Source: Drosophila miranda
Lineage: Eukaryota > Arthropoda > Insecta > Diptera > Drosophilidae
Direction: 5' to 3'
DNA: 64,000 nt
Assembly (NCBI RefSeq): GCF_003369915.1
Contig: NW_022881614.1
Coordinates: forward strand, 10,561,001-10,625,000
Position 1 is the stretch's first letter. Every line of letters begins with the position of its first letter. A program made the translations under genes and the position numbers. Of the stretch, positions 56,131-64,000 are shown one piece after another. The notes beneath the pieces are model-generated. The model was given only the letters and a program-made list of their open reading frames with translations. It did no database searches and was not told the origin of the DNA.

Positions 56131-59100
56131 ATGAACAACCTGAGGATAGCCACACTACGATTCTCCGTCGCGGCAGTGTTTAGTGGGTCTTGAAGTCCTC
56201 GAGGATCGAGGTATTTTTCGCATAGGCCAGTAGTTGCTGTGGCGTCCTCTTGGAGGCATCTTCCAGTGATGCCAGCACTGGGGCGCCCAGGTATCTCCTC
56301 CTTGCCCTTAAGAGAGCAGGACAGTTGCAGATGAGATGTTCTAGGGTTTCGGTTGCCCCAAGTTCGTCACATTTCCTACAACTGTCTCTGTTTGTGATTC
56401 CTAGCTTTGTCGCATGCGCCGCAGCCAGGCAGTGTCCCGTTAATATTCCCACTAATAATCTGCAGTCCTTCCGTGGTAGGTGCAGCAGGTAGTGGCTGAG
56501 TTTGTCATTGCGTTCCTTGCACATGATTTTCGAGGTTCTGCAGGCGGTGGTACTCCTCCACCTACATTCGGTTTGTGATCCGGCCTGCTTTTCTAGATCG
56601 CTTTGCAGCGTTCTGAGGGAGACAGGCACGTTCTCGGTTCTCGTATTCGCCAGCCCGACGCCTTCCTTAGCTAGTAAATCCGCCGTCTCGTTGCCTTCGA
56701 TGCCCTGGTGGCTGGGAATCCAGTAGATCCGCACTGATCGCCAAGACATTTCTGGAACTGACTGCGGATGACTGCATGGATCTTATCGCCGCTTGGCTGT
56801 CGACGAATAGGTTGACCGCATCGTGTGCTCTTTCAGTGAGAAGAGCGACCTCTGCTGCTTTCCTGATGGCAAAAACCTCTGCCTGGAATATGCTACAATG
56901 GTCCGGTAGCTTATATGACAGCCTTATCTCAGGGTCTGTACAGTATAGGCCCGCTCCTACTCCTCCGTCCATCTTGGAGCCGTCCGTATATATATTGAGG
57001 GGCTCCGTTTGGTCTCTTCCGATTTTCCAGTCTTCAGGTCCCAAGGATGCAGTTGTTTTTACGTCGAGGCATGTTTGGGGGGGTCATGTAATCAGTTGAT
57101 CTGTTCATTTCCCTTCCAATTGAACTATGCCCGTATTCTTGTGGCGACATATTTCCTGAAGCGATGAGGCGTTGTGCTGCCTTTCCTGCAGTCAGACGGG
57201 CGTGGATGTCTAGGGGTTCGATTCCAAGTAGGGTTTCGAGTGCTTTTGTTGGGGTTGACCTCAGCGCCCCTGTAATACAGAGCAAGGCCTGTCGCTGAGT
57301 CCTTTCCATAAGCTTATGATACGTTTTCTTTCCAGTAGCTTGCCACCACACTAAGACTCCATACAGCAGAGTTGGTCGCACCACCGAGATGTAAATCCAA
57401 TGCATCAGAGCCGGAGATAGGCCCCATGTGCTGCTGAGCATCTTCTTGGATGCATAAAGCGCAATGGTGGCCTTCTTCACCCTTTCCAATACATTGGGTT
57501 TCCATGCCAGTTTACTATCCAGTACAGTGCCCAGGTATTTGACTTGTGTTTTTGGGGTTAGCCTAGTTTGATTGATCTTCGGGGGGTCGGTACCTTGTAC
57601 CTCTTGGTAAAGAGGATGAGGTCCGTCTTGTCCGCGTTGATACTGAGTCCTACTTCTTCCGCCCACTCGCGTATCTCCCTGAGTGTTCGTTGCATTAGTG
57701 AGCTGAGGGTCGATGGGCAAACACCCGTAATAAGTATGCTTATGTCGTCCGCATAAGCTGTTATTATTGGGGCCTTCCTTTCGTATCTCTTGATGAGGTC
57801 GTCGACCACCAGATTCCACAGGAGGGGCGGCAGGACTCCACCCTGGGGTGTGCCTCTGTGTGCCTCTTTCACCATGGAAGCGGTGCGATTGCACCTAGGT
57901 CTGCAACCTAGGAGGTTCCTTATCCACAGGTTGATTGCTGGGTGTGTATTAGTTGCTACCAGGCAATTTGTTATTGCTTCCGTAGCCACGTTGTTGAATG
58001 CTCCGGAGATGTCCACGAATACTCCCAGTGCATACTTTTTATTGTGAAGGGCTTTCTCAATGGTAGCTACTACCGAATGTAGTGCGGTCTCCACCGATTT
58101 CCCTTTAGTATAGGCATGCTGGTTGGTTGACATCAGTCCCCCTACCTCATTCCTGATGTGTAAGTCCAGCAGCTTTTATAGTGTTTTTAATATAAAGGAG
58201 GTAAGGCTTATCGGTCTATAGTCCTTGGGACTCGCATGGCTGCACTTTCCTGCCTTTGGGAGGAAGACAACTCTCGAGGTTCTCCATTGGATAGGGATAT
58301 AGCCCGTACTTATACAAGCTGTGAATATTGCTGAGAGCCATGGGGTAATCGCCTCTTTGGTCACCTGCATCATGGCTGGGAATATCCCGTCAAGTCCTGG
58401 TGCTTTTGTGCCCGCAAAGGAGTCTATTGCCCAGTGGATTTGCTTGGTGGTCAACAGATCTGTTGGGGGGTGTTGTTCCTCGGTTGCTAGGTCCTGGTGC
58501 TCTTTGGCCTCAGCGACCTCGGTGCAACCAGGGAAATGTTCCTCCATTAGTGCTGTTAGGGCTTCGTCACTGCCCTCTGTCCACTGTCCGTCATCTAGCT
58601 TTAATTGGCTTTGTATGGTAGGCTGCTTAGAGAGCAGCTTCCGTAGCCGTGCGGTTTCTGGTACTTTCTCGATGTTGGAGCAGAAGGTCCTCCACGAGTT
58701 CCGTTGTGCTTTACGTATTTCCTTCTTGTAGCTCCTGAGTAGGAGTCTGTATTCCTCATAGACGATCCCTTCGTTCGCTTGTTTGGCGATCTTAAAGAAT
58801 TCCTTGAGGTTGTCCCTTTGAAGAGAGAGATCCCGGCTCCACCAGAGTGGCTTGGACCTCTTCTTCGTCCTCGAGGGTTTGCACGATGTGTGGTAGGCGT
58901 CCAGCAACGCGTTGGATAGGGTCTCTAGAGACTTCTCTATGTCCTCCGCGGATTTCACTGTGCCCGGACTCGCGAGCTTCGAAGTAACTGTCTTTTTAAA
59001 CTTTTCCCAGTTTGTATTCCGGGGGTTTCTATAGACTATTACCTTCGAAGAATGTTTGAAGTCGCACTTAAACTGAATGTACTTGTGATCTGAGAAGGAG

Positions 59101-59712
59101 GGTCTTTCAAGGACCCTCCAGCTAGATACCGTAGTACTGTTTCCCGTTGCTAGTGTTAGGTCTAGCACGTTGGATGAAGTCAGACCCACGAAGGTGTGCT
59201 TCTCCCCGACGTTTGCTATATATAGATTAGTTGCTAGTATAAAGTCTAAGAGTGACTCACCTCTATCATTGATGTCGGTGCTTCCCCACACATTGTGGTG
59301 GGCATTGGCATCCGTCCCGATGACGAGTTGATAGTTTTTGGTGCCGGCTTCTGTCACCAGGCTCCTGAGTTCGTCGGGTGGTGCGGGTCTGTCGTGAGCC
59401 ATGTAGCAGGAAGCTACCAGAAGGCGCTTTTCCTCGCTTTCCAGCATCACAACCGTCAGGTCATCCGTGCTGTAATGAGACTTAAGGTAAGCATGGATTC
59501 CCTTTCGTACGAGTACGACGGTTCTGTTCCTGCTTACCGATGTTGCGTAGAACAGGTTGTGATTTGAGGATTTTAGTCCGGCCACTGAATTGCCTGTCGC
59601 AATCCAGGGCTCCTGGACTAGAGCTATGTCGGCGAGCCCTTGCTCCATGGCGATGAGGAGCTCCGCACCCAGCATTACTTGCACCTGTGGCTGCAATGTG
59701 CACACCAAAGGT
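56131..59712 (-). mobile_element. LOA/TRIM-type non-LTR retrotransposon, 5'-truncated and broken
   Basis: Minus strand order: endonuclease, reverse transcriptase, RNase H. The presence of RNase H and the endonuclease motif (GTDANAHHNVWGS) put it near the LOA clade, to which TRIM of D. miranda and bilbo of D. subobscura belong. ORF1 and the first endonuclease residues are absent, so it is 5'-truncated, as is usual for LINEs. It sits inside the P32 gene. Confidence 0.75.
56180..59708 (-). pseudogene. LOA-type LINE ORF2: endonuclease, RT, RNase H, broken
   Basis: Frames in order: 59708-58176 (EEP endonuclease: LVQEPWIA, GTDANAHHNVWGS, FSDHKYIQ; then the RT start, KAPGLDGIFPAM, PLPKAGK-like block), 58133-57558 (RT palm: FVDISGAFNNV, GTPQGGVLPPLLW, AYADDISIL), 57894-57034 (thumb region, VKYLGTVLDSKLAW), 57044-56667 (RNase H: IYTDGSKMDGGVGAG) and 56749-56180 (WIPSHQGIEGNETADLLAK). 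An in-frame TAA breaks the first pair near 58175; frameshifts near 57600, 57040 and 56700 break the rest. It is dead. Confidence 0.8.
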
Positions 59713-59825
59713 AGGTTTTCATTGAAGAAAACCCGATAGTGAGGGAAACATGCCGCATGTTACATAACCTCAAACGCGAGATGATGAAATGGGAGGCAAA
59801 ACATAATTAATTTATCTTTCTATAG

Positions 59826-60450
59826 CTGAAAAGGAACTGGTGGAGTGCCTCTCCGAGGAGATCGTGGCCGAGCGCAAAGTGCAGAAGGGCAAGGCTGTTT
59901 CCAGCACCCTGGATGGATTCAATGTGAAGATTGTGGGCGGCGATGTGGAGCTCATCAAGGAGACCGACAAGGAGAAGGTCGTGGTTAGCTTCAACGTGAA
60001 CCATACGGTCGACAGCGAGGAGGAGCCGTAGGTCAATCCCAATGCCGACAAGCCGGAGCTGGGAGAAATGAGGAGCAAACCACAGTTTGAGGTCGATATT
60101 ATTAAGAGCGGGACCACGCTCTCGTTCACATGTTCCTACCTTCAGGGCGAGGAACAGGAGGGTGAGTACAGTAAGTATACGTAATTTACTATATTTTGAA
60201 TCTATAATTGATTGGCTCTCCTTTGCAGATGACGAAATGTCCATCTTTGAGGGCGAATGGAACGACAAAGTCTATGCCGTGGCTGGCGATGTTTTGGACG
60301 GCTATTTATATGATTTGCTCTTAAACTACCTGGAAGAGAAGGGCATTAGCCAAGAGTTCGCAGAGAAGGCCACTGGCCACTGCCCATGAACACACCTCCT
60401 ATATAGGATTGCTGGAGAAGCTCTCCAAATTCACGGCGGGTGGCAAGTAA
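59826..60450 (+). pseudogene. P32: P32 (gC1qBP/MAM33 family), first exon lost, nonsense and frameshift
   Basis: Two exons remain: 59826-60170 and 60229-60450, with good splice sites (TATAG|CT, ACA|gtaagt, GCAG|AT). They encode the MAM33/p32 fold: EKELVECLSEEIVAERK, VVVSFNVNHTVDSEEEP, NPNADKPELGEMRSKPQFEV, then IFEGEWNDKVYAVAGDVLDG and YLEEKGISQEFAEK. Family members are acidic trimeric proteins of the mitochondrial matrix. The codon after SEEEP is TAG (60030-60032), where the family has Glu. Near 60367-60390 an indel at GCCACTGGCCACTGCCC shifts the frame; the ancestral frame continues to TAA 60448-60450 (GLLEKLSKFTAGGK-like). The first exon, with the mitochondrial presequence, is missing; a Helitron and a LINE occupy that space. 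The intron shows it is not a retrocopy. Confidence 0.85.
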
Positions 60451-60774
60451 ATGCCTGGATTGCATTTTTCCCCGCATAATCGTAAAGCAGAAAGTTGTTT
60501 AGATTTATAAGTTCCATCGTCTGCTGCCCCAGTTCATAGCTAAACACATTTTTTATCATGCGTGTTTGTAGTTGTATTGCGGCCGTTGTCCTAGTTAATA
60601 AATTCAAAACATTTATTCACCTTTAATGTCGTGCGGGCAAAGCTCTTCCCAATCTGTACCATTCGTGGCAATTGCTTAATACTCGACTTCATGAAATACA
60701 GCAAGAGTATATAGTTTAGTTTTCAATCAATTGTTTATTTTCGCAATAAGATTTTCCATTTTCACGGTTGTCGG

Positions 60775-60906
60775 TTATGCGTAGGGATTGGATGGACGCG
60801 ATCTGGGCTCGGAGTCCCATGGCTTGTGGCCTGGAAAGTCCTCATGGTTCTTGCAGGCTGCGCAGATGACTTGAGTTACCATCACGAGTATTGGCAGCAG
60901 TTTCAT
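60775..60906 (-). CDS. Small secreted peptide, 43 codons, family unknown
   Basis: ATG at 60906-60904, TAA at 60777-60775. The first ~17 residues form a signal peptide (MKLLPILVMVTQVICAA). The mature part of about 26 residues has one Cys at its start, is polar, and is rich in Pro, Ser, His and Arg towards its end (PGHKPWDSEPRSRPSNPY). There is a TATA box about 60 bases upstream on the same strand. The size and layout are like fly immune-induced or male accessory-gland peptides, but I recognise no specific family. It is convergent with the P32 remnant. It appears intact. Confidence 0.5.
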   Translation of the reverse strand: MKLLPILVMVTQVICAACKNHEDFPGHKPWDSEPRSRPSNPYA

Positions 60907-60962
60907 CTTGAATGTGGTACAGTGAACTTTTGATTGTATCGTCGAAGCTGTGTTGGCCGCTC

Positions 60963-60969
60963 TTTATAT
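60963..60969 (-). promoter_or_regulatory. TATA box of the small secreted peptide gene
   Basis: Minus strand CATATAAAGAG, with the start of transcription expected about 30 bases further, leaving a short 5' UTR before the ATG at 60906. Upstream on the minus strand are a GATA site (TGATAA, near 60985-60990) and a G-run/C-run palindrome-like CCGAGTACTCCCC (61011-61023) that only loosely resembles a kappaB site. Confidence 0.5.
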
Positions 60970-61194
60970 GATTCGATGAGGGTGTTATCAGCACACGTTC
61001 TTTCCCTAATGGGGAGTACTCGGCCATGCTCTGGGATTCACCATGGACCCGTTTATCAGATAAGACAGTGGCTATAAAAGGTGTATTGCGACGGGCTTGC
61101 AAGTTTTTTTATGTACAACACTTTAGTTCAAGCATAAATTAACAACTGTAGTATACTATACTTTTGAGCTTAATGTTTAACTAATATTTGCTAA

Positions 61195-61593
61195 ATAATT
61201 TAATCAGTTTTTGGGCTATTGTAGGACTTAAAGATTTCGAGGAGGAGCTTCTTCTGGTACGCTTGCCCCTTGCACCTCGCCGAAAACTAGGCCGACCCCC
61301 TGCGCTTGCGTTGGCGTTGATGGCCAAGGCTTTGGCCTTCTAGGCTGCTTGCAGAATCAAATCCGTAGCCAGGCTGTTCAGCTGGTGTCATTGGTCAACT
61401 CTTGCTCTGCTGTTTCCCGGAGGAGCTGCCGGTTTTCTCGTACTCTGAATTCGTAGTGTACTCCGTGTCGATTTCTCTATCTTCTGCTCCCGCTTGGCGC
61501 GCTGAGTGCGTTAACATTAATGCGTTATCAGGTGATGAAATAATAGCACCCACCTTCACACAACCAGAGCCACACACCGATATCTCCATTTAA
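61195..61593 (-). pseudogene. Frameshifted open frame, family unknown
   Basis: The frame from ATG 61593 runs 64 codons (SARQAGAEDREIDTEYTTNS, GSSSGKQQSKS) to TGA at 61395. Immediately after it, neighbouring phases stay protein-like: PMTPAEQPGYGFDSASSLEG in one, GGRPSFRRGARGKRTRRSSS in another, ending near 61195. The change of phase suggests a small degenerated gene with a basic C-terminus. I know no relative. Helitron copy 9 starts 80 bases upstream. Confidence 0.3.
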
Positions 61594-61672
61594 ATAATTG
61601 CTATCGGAATGGTTTTCGACAAGAAATTTTCGTTCTCTTTGAAACACATTTTCTTATTAAATATTCTTTAAT

Positions 61673-62760
61673 TATACCCGATACTCAAAATGAGTATTGG
61701 GGTATATTAGATTTGTGGTAAAAGTGGATGTGTGTAACGTCCAGAAGGAATCGATTCCGACCCCATAAAGTATATATATTCTTGATCAGCATCAATAGCC
61801 AGGTCGATTGAGCCATTTCCGTCTGTCCGTCCGTCCGTCTGTCCGTCCGTCCGTCTGTCCGTCCCCTTCAGCGCCTAGTGCTCAAAGACTATAAGAGCTA
61901 GAGCAACGATGTTTTGGATCCAGACTTCTGTGATATGTCACTGCTACAAGAAAATTTCAAAACTTTGCCCCGCCCACTTCCGACCCCACAAAGGGCGAAA
62001 ATCTGTGGCATCCACAATTTCGACGATACGAGAAAACCAAAAACGCAGAATCGTATGACTATATCTTCTAGAGTGCAAAATGTGAACCAGATCGTATAAT
62101 TATTATAGCAATTTCATTCTTTCTCGCTCTGTCTCTCTCTAACACACAGGTTTCATGGTCGGTTTTGCCAATTGCAAAATATGAGTTCAAGGATCTCAGA
62201 ACCTATAAGAGCCAGAGCAAATTTGGTATCCACACTCCTGTGATATCGGACCTTGACCGTTTTGTGTCAAAATTTCGCCACACCCCCTTCCGACCCCGCA
62301 AAGGACGAAAATCTGGGGCATCCACAAATCTCAGAGACTATTAACGCTAGAGTAACCAAATTTAGTATCCGCACTCCTGTTAGATCTCACTATAAAACGT
62401 ATATCTCAAAATTTCGCCTCACCTACTTTCGCCCACACAAAGGACGAAAATCTGTTGCATCCACAATATTGCAGACTCGAGAAATCTAAAAACGCAGAAT
62501 CATAGATAATGACCATATCTATCAGATTGCTGAATCTGGATCAGATGAGATCATTTTTATAGCCAATAGGAACAAATCAATTTGCAGTGGCTACGCAGCG
62601 CCAGACGTCACGCTCAGACTGATTTTCTGTCTCTCTCGCACGCACTCTTTGTCGTGTCGTTCAATATTAGCGGCGTCTGCCGGAGGAGAGCAATACTGAC
62701 TTAGTATCGGGTATAACTGTAGAGTTGCGGTGTCCGCAGCAACTCACAACGTTCCCCCTC
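61673..62760 (+). mobile_element. mini-me/DINE-1-type Helitron, copy 9
   Basis: Starts TATACCCGATACTCAAAATG, has the (GTCY)n array at ~61818-61865, ends with the intact hairpin (GAGTTGCGG...CCGCAGCAACTC) and CCCCCTC. Subfamily as copy 1. It lies in the short gap downstream of eIF3c. Confidence 0.85.
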
Positions 62761-63139
62761 CTTTTTTTTACCATGTTTGTTTTATTAAAAACACACAGGC
62801 AATACAACTTCGCTCTTTTCTTTTTATGGTTTTTAAGTTTTCCGTTACAGGTTGATACAAAATTCTATGATTGATTTTAAGTTCTTTAACTAATGAGCGC
62901 TAAAGCAAATTCATTTGGGACATGGCAACAACACAATGGGCAATGATGGCGGATGAAAGCAGACCTCCGACTCAGCTCTGTCGGGAACTGAACTGAGTCG
63001 GAGGCCTGGCTGCAGCTAACAGCAAAAGTTGTCCATGACCATTCCATTTTAATAGTTTTGAAGTGTTACAAATTTGTTTTTCTGTTTGCTGTTGGTTTTT
63101 ACGCAAGCAATCGCCCACTGGGGATGGCTGAGTTGGCGT
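62761..63139 (-). other. 3' UTR of eIF3c and flank
   Basis: Non-coding sequence after the eIF3c stop (minus strand). TTTATTAAAAA near 62781-62793 could hold a weak polyadenylation signal. An imperfect inverted repeat (GACTCAGCTCTG...CTGAGTC, 62968-63002) is present. Confidence 0.45.
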
Positions 63140-64000
63140 CTACTCTTCGTCGATGGTTTGGACTTGCTGTTGCTGCTGCTGTTGTTGGTTCTTGTGAGGT
63201 CCACGCTGGTTGCGGTTGCGCTGATTGCGATTGTCCCGTCGCTGGCCGCCCCAGTTGCCGCCCTGGTTATTCTGGTTGCGGTTGTAGCCGCGGTCCCCAC
63301 GATTGCCCATGTTGCCGCGCTGGAAGAAGTTGCCCTGCTTCATATCGAAGACCTTCTCGTTAACGTCCACCAGATTGGTCACCTTGTCGACAAACTGCAT
63401 GGCCAGGGCCTGGAGGCGGGACGGCTCTGAGCGGTGCATGACCACAGTTTCCGAGGGGTCGTCCAGGCTGGCCATCAGCTCCTCGTTGATGATCATCTTG
63501 CTGATGATCGAGTGGACCTTCGGGACGGGCAGCTCGTACATCTGAGCCAGGGATGGTATGCTTATGGAAGTGTAGACATTGGAGTACGTGAACAAATAGG
63601 TGCGCAGCGACTCCTCCTTGATGGACTTGACGAGCATCTCACGCACGCGATCTGACTCGTAGAACAGATCCCACACCTTGGTGTTCATTTTCTTGTTGAC
63701 AATAAAGTTGGCGCAGGCCTGCCAGTTACCGCAGCGCATCGCCTTGGCGGCGGCCACAACGTGCTCCCTCATGGATTCGGGGGGACCTACCAGGGATTGA
63801 CGCTCCGAGGAGCGCAACTGCTGGTAGAAGGTCTTACTGATCATGCGACGGCGGGCATCGAACTCGTGAGCTGCAATGTAGGGAATCTCAAGCAGCATGG
63901 CGGACACCAGATAGACACACTCGAGCAGCTCCAGATTGATGTGCATGTGGAATGGCATCTGGCGCTGTTTCTCAATTTTCTCCTGTTCGGCGGAGCGTTC
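63140..64000 (-). CDS. eIF3c: Translation initiation factor eIF3 subunit c, C-terminal part
   Basis: Open from the window edge ([20 protein letters not shown]) to TAG at 63142-63140, 286 codons. It covers the C-terminal half of the PCI domain ([63 protein letters not shown] with its winged-helix MYELP...[10 protein letters not shown]) and the fly-type tail: a Gly/Arg/Asn-rich stretch and poly-Gln before TIDEE. eIF3c is a core subunit of the eIF3 complex that bridges eIF1, eIF5 and the 40S ribosome in the cytoplasm. No lesion is visible here, in contrast to its neighbours. The N-terminal ~600 residues lie outside the window. An internal ATG (63958) is not the real start. Confidence 0.92.
   Translation of the reverse strand, partial: ERSAEQEKIEKQRQMPFHMHINLELLECVYLVSAMLLEIPYIAAHEFDARRRMISKTFYQQLRSSERQSLVGPPESMREHVVAAAKAMRCGNWQACANFIVNKKMNTKVWDLFYESDRVREMLVKSIKEESLRTYLFTYSNVYTSISIPSLAQMYELPVPKVHSIISKMIINEELMASLDDPSETVVMHRSEPSRLQALAMQFVDKVTNLVDVNEKVFDMKQGNFFQRGNMGNRGDRGYNRNQNNQGGNWGGQRRDNRNQRNRNQRGPHKNQQQQQQQQVQTIDEE

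Noticed and set aside
61011-61023. CCGAGTACTCCCC (minus strand) as a kappaB immune-response site upstream of the small peptide gene
   Set aside because: It does not fit the GGGRNNYYCC-type consensus; only the TATA box and a GATA core are convincing.

Overview
The window looks like a piece of a Drosophila genome of the obscura group, and I think most likely a degenerating, repeat-invaded sex-linked copy of Muller element C, such as the D. miranda neo-Y. Evidence for Drosophila: recognisable single-copy fly genes (rhino-like HP1, CCHamide-1 receptor, P32/gC1qBP, eIF3c, a semaphorin-1-like gene), fly-type splice sites and DRE/Motif-1 promoter elements. Evidence for the obscura group and a neo-Y: nine recent copies of a ~1.1 kb mini-me/DINE-1-type Helitron with (GTCY)n arrays, about 60% of the window made of transposons, many of them nested, and host genes that are mostly broken. 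From memory, the recognised host genes all map to D. melanogaster chromosome arm 2R (= Muller C). The species and chromosome assignment is inference.

Layout. 1-77: end of a signal-peptide exon (+). 354-1466: Helitron copy 1. 4083-5640: rhino-like gene (+), three exons, with a one-base frameshift in an A-run. 5641-10976: non-coding, with a SINE-like element and a 205-bp exact tandem duplication. 10977-15547: two non-LTR retrotransposons (-), the first carrying an 80-bp insertion, the second cut by Helitron copy 2 (15548-16626). 16627-22465: non-coding, with copy 3. 22466-25457: six exons of the CCHamide-1 receptor (-), lacking its 5' exon. 25925-29557: gypsy-type element A (-). 29559-40788: long-LTR gypsy-type element B (-), bounded by TCAC duplications, with four Helitrons nested in its left LTR. 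40793-41574: the last exons of a semaphorin-1-like gene (+), lacking everything 5'. 43081-52873: long-LTR element C (+), bounded by GGAA duplications, very young. 53160-54660: dead hAT transposase. 54950-55048: a housekeeping promoter, probably that of P32. 55049-59712: Helitron copy 8 and a dead LOA-type LINE, sitting where the first P32 exon should be. 59826-60450: remaining P32 exons with a nonsense codon and a frameshift. 60775-60906: small secreted peptide gene (-) with a TATA box. 61673-62760: Helitron copy 9. 63140-64000: 3' part of eIF3c (-), intact and running off the window.

How the parts relate. CCHa1-R (-) and the semaphorin-like gene (+) would be head to head; both have lost their 5' ends at the same place, where element A sits. 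P32 kept its promoter and later exons but lost its first coding exon to transposon insertion. All three LTR elements are internally deleted in different ways (A lacks the RT core and RNase H, B lacks gag and protease, C lacks protease), so they depended on other copies to move. The picture is of host genes decaying while retrotransposons and Helitrons accumulate.
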